Source: Bacteroidota bacterium (GTDB lineage Bacteria; Zhuqueibacterota; JdFR-76; DREG01). Taken from it: 5,074 nucleotides of DNA. Made by a program: the position numbers and the translations under genes. The stretch spans positions 1 through 5,074 of the forward strand of contig JAUXJX010000186.1 of assembly GCA_030624545.1 (NCBI GenBank). The letters are read 5' to 3'. The notes beneath the pieces are model-generated. The model ran no database searches. It was not told where the DNA came from and saw nothing but the letters and a program-made list of their open reading frames with translations. Numbering within the stretch: the first letter of the stretch is position 1; every line of letters starts with the position of its first letter. This document shows, piece after piece, positions 4,979 through 5,074 of this stretch.

Positions 4979-5074
4979 AGTTTAGAACCTCCTCACTGAA
5001 GTTCTGCTTGTTGAGAATTGACCTCAGCGCTTTTATGCCATAATACATTCGAGATTTAACCGTGTTCAATGGCA
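4968..5074 (-). CDS. ECF-type RNA polymerase sigma factor, C-terminal end (runs off right edge)
   Basis: Only the last 34 codons are present, ending at TGA 4970-4968. The first residues, PLNTVKSRMYYGIKALRSIL, match the recognition-helix end of sigma region 4.2 in ECF (sigma-70 family, group 4) factors, where the TVKSR core contacts the -35 element. A short polar tail (NKQNFSEEVLNYEM) follows. The gene overlaps the downstream anti-sigma gene by 11 nt, and that partner's ZAS motif supports the call. The start, regions 2 and 3, and the promoter lie outside the window, so the ECF subgroup and any autoregulation cannot be judged. Confidence 0.9.
   Translation of the reverse strand, partial: PLNTVKSRMYYGIKALRSILNKQNFSEEVLNYEM

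Noticed and set aside
4669..4999. Two plus-strand frames (93 and 79 codons)
   Set aside because: Both lie opposite the anti-sigma gene, whose zinc motif and transmembrane helix are clear; the plus frames show no family features.

Overview
The window (about 45-50% G+C by eye) reads as chromosomal DNA of a Gram-negative bacterium. The visible signs are a secreted Sec-dependent protein, a peptidoglycan lytic transglycosylase anchored by one N-terminal membrane segment, and an ECF sigma/zinc-finger anti-sigma pair. I suspect a deep-branching environmental lineage, possibly of the FCB group or a related candidate phylum, from the mix of an ECF cluster with an uncharacterised secreted protein and a REC-PATAN response regulator. 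The sequence alone does not fix the taxon. All six well-supported genes, and a seventh broken by the left edge, lie on the minus strand, so the text below runs from right to left.

Right block (5074 to 3087): the last 34 codons of an ECF sigma factor overlap by 11 nt a 227-aa membrane anti-sigma factor with a ZAS-type zinc-binding motif (HxxxCxxC) and one transmembrane helix. After 65 nt and a perfect AGGAGG comes a 380-aa exported protein of no family I can name. Inspection shows that it is two copies of one domain of roughly 155-160 residues. The block looks like a self-contained envelope-sensing regulon: sigma factor, its membrane inhibitor, and a secreted protein as target or sensor partner.

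Middle (3086 to 2553): a 534-nt stretch with no convincing gene. Next to the upstream gene it holds a weak terminator-like hairpin. In the centre it has several inverted repeats and a plus-strand TTGACG-17-TATTAA promoter-like sequence. Just upstream of the response regulator there is a well-spaced sigma-54-like element.

Left block (2552 to 1): a response regulator with a receiver domain followed by a C-terminal PATAN (DUF4388)-like domain. Then, behind a sigma-70-type promoter whose -35 box overlaps the regulator's stop codon, comes a closely spaced set of three genes: a Soj-type ParA ATPase, a membrane-anchored SLT-family lytic transglycosylase, and the N-terminal 89 residues of an unrecognised protein that runs off the left edge. 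No parB lies next to parA in the window. No mobile element, CRISPR array, tRNA or rRNA was seen.
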